DNA of 64,000 nt from assembly GCF_007744255.1 (NCBI RefSeq), contig NZ_CP036267.1, positions 4,754,001 to 4,818,000 on the forward strand, in the 5' to 3' direction. Shown in pieces: positions 63,329 to 64,000 of the stretch. The position numbers and the translations under genes were made by a program. Under the pieces are notes generated by a model. It was not told where the DNA came from, ran no database searches, and saw nothing but the letters and a program-made list of their open reading frames with translations. The DNA comes from Thalassoglobus polymorphus (lineage in GTDB: Bacteria; Planctomycetota; Planctomycetia; Planctomycetales; Planctomycetaceae). Every line of letters starts with the position of its first letter. The stretch's first letter is position 1.

Positions 63329-64000
63329 ATGTCAAATGCCCCTTTCAAAATTGCATTCTGGGTGATGAGCCTCGCCTTTGGGCTAACGGTCCTGCTTACT
63401 GGATTAAAACCAGAAGAGATTCGCAACGCGCTCAACTCTCAGAACAAATCGCGCCATGAACTCAAAACAAGCGAAGAGGAACTGACAGACGCGCCAGTCA
63501 TCGCCCAGCGGCCTCAAGAAGAATTCAAATTCGATCCCGCTCCGTCACCAGATCGCCAAAAAACAACAGCTGCCCCTTTCGAACCTCTTCCTGGAGAGTC
63601 GACTCTCACCCAGAGTTCGCAGCAACCTTCACAGAATTCAGAAACATCTTCATTGTCCCCAACGCCAAGTCCAATTCGTATCGCTTCTGCAGATGTGAAC
63701 GCCAGCTTGGGAATGAGCAGCAATGAACCGACTGAACAGATCAGAGAACTCACACCGATCCCCGATCGGGAATTCCAGTACGCTGCAACTCGACCGATTG
63801 AACACCATCGAGAAATTCTTGTCCCAGAGCCGGTCGCCATCCCAAAACGAGCCACTCGTGAATCAATGGACCATGAAGTCCATCATTTGAAAAAAGAGAT
63901 CTTACATTTTCGACTCGCGGAAGCACGACGTGAAATCGAAGATCTACGACGAGACGAACAGCGGACGGAAGTCGAACGCGTTGAAAGCGAACTGAAAAAA
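63329..64000 (+). CDS. Membrane-anchored coiled-coil protein, 3' end outside window
   Basis: The frame opens with ATG at 63329 and stays open to the last base (224 codons). Residues about 7-25 form one transmembrane helix (IAFWVMSLAFGLTVLLTGL). A low-complexity linker rich in Pro, Ser, Gln and Glu follows to about residue 175. From about 183 there is a charged heptad pattern that predicts a coiled coil (HEVHHLKKEILHFRLAEARR, EIEDLRRDEQR). I cannot name the family from this part. The layout resembles planctomycete proteins that continue into secretin-like or pilus-assembly domains, but that is only a possibility. The ribosome-binding site is weak. Confidence 0.75.
   Translation, partial: MSNAPFKIAFWVMSLAFGLTVLLTGLKPEEIRNALNSQNKSRHELKTSEEELTDAPVIAQRPQEEFKFDPAPSPDRQKTTAAPFEPLPGESTLTQSSQQPSQNSETSSLSPTPSPIRIASADVNASLGMSSNEPTEQIRELTPIPDREFQYAATRPIEHHREILVPEPVAIPKRATRESMDHEVHHLKKEILHFRLAEARREIEDLRRDEQRTEVERVESELKK

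Overview
This window is chromosomal DNA of a planctomycete. I infer Planctomycetota, order Planctomycetales (a Gimesia/Rubinisphaera/Thalassoglobus-like lineage); no rRNA is present to fix it. The signs are family content: a Cys-type sulfatase with an anaerobic sulfatase maturase, a Tat-exported DUF1501 protein, a squalene-cyclase-repeat protein, a ThuA/SMP-30 multidomain protein, a zinc-ribbon/HtrA/WD40 fusion, a membrane Ser/Thr kinase and a sigma factor with extra HTH modules. GTG and TTG starts are frequent, genes stand mostly alone or in pairs, and intergenic gaps are wide.

Layout. 1-2.3 kb: 3' end of a transglutaminase gene, a CPBP protease and a thioesterase. 2.7-10 kb: sigma factor, protease-WD40 protein and sulfatase maturase, all on the minus strand. 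10-20 kb: a secreted hypothetical protein, glgC, a dicarboxylate symporter with an OpgC-like protein, an alpha/beta hydrolase, PP2C overlapping maf, a Tat phosphoesterase and a cyclase-repeat protein. 20-30 kb: nadE, leuC (no leuD nearby), DUF3592, MFS, RluA, HEAT and DUF58 proteins. 31-46 kb: GT-C membrane protein, kinase, cysteine-free Cu/Zn SOD, sulfatase, gmd, the 992-residue multidomain protein, a beta-lactamase-like hydrolase and DUF1501. 45.7-64 kb: greA, ppdK, rpmB, gatC-gatA, an aminotransferase, speA, a prolyl oligopeptidase, an ArsM-like methyltransferase, a small hypothetical, an M28 peptidase, a Tyr-rich secreted protein and a coiled-coil protein cut by the window end.

How the genes work together. 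Most are housekeeping or central metabolism (glycogen, NAD, leucine, polyamine, pyruvate/PEP, Gln/Asn-tRNA amidation, transcript elongation). The extracellular set (sulfatase plus maturase, secreted hydrolases, peptidases) suits a polymer-degrading marine or freshwater lifestyle. There is no prophage, CRISPR array, transposase gene, tRNA or rRNA that I can see.

The most unusual signal lies between the genes. Two families of short non-coding elements, called A (about 105 bp) and B (83 bp) here, are bounded by CTAG and carry terminal inverted repeats. One B copy sits inside an A copy exactly at a CTAG that is empty in another A copy. This looks like MITEs moved by an IS630/Tc1-type transposase. 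Copies bracket the SOD gene, supply the SOD stop codon and overlap the 3' end of the 992-residue gene. Other points of interest are an intrinsic terminator in the greA leader, a 13-bp tandem array and a three-codon minigene ahead of a strong terminator.
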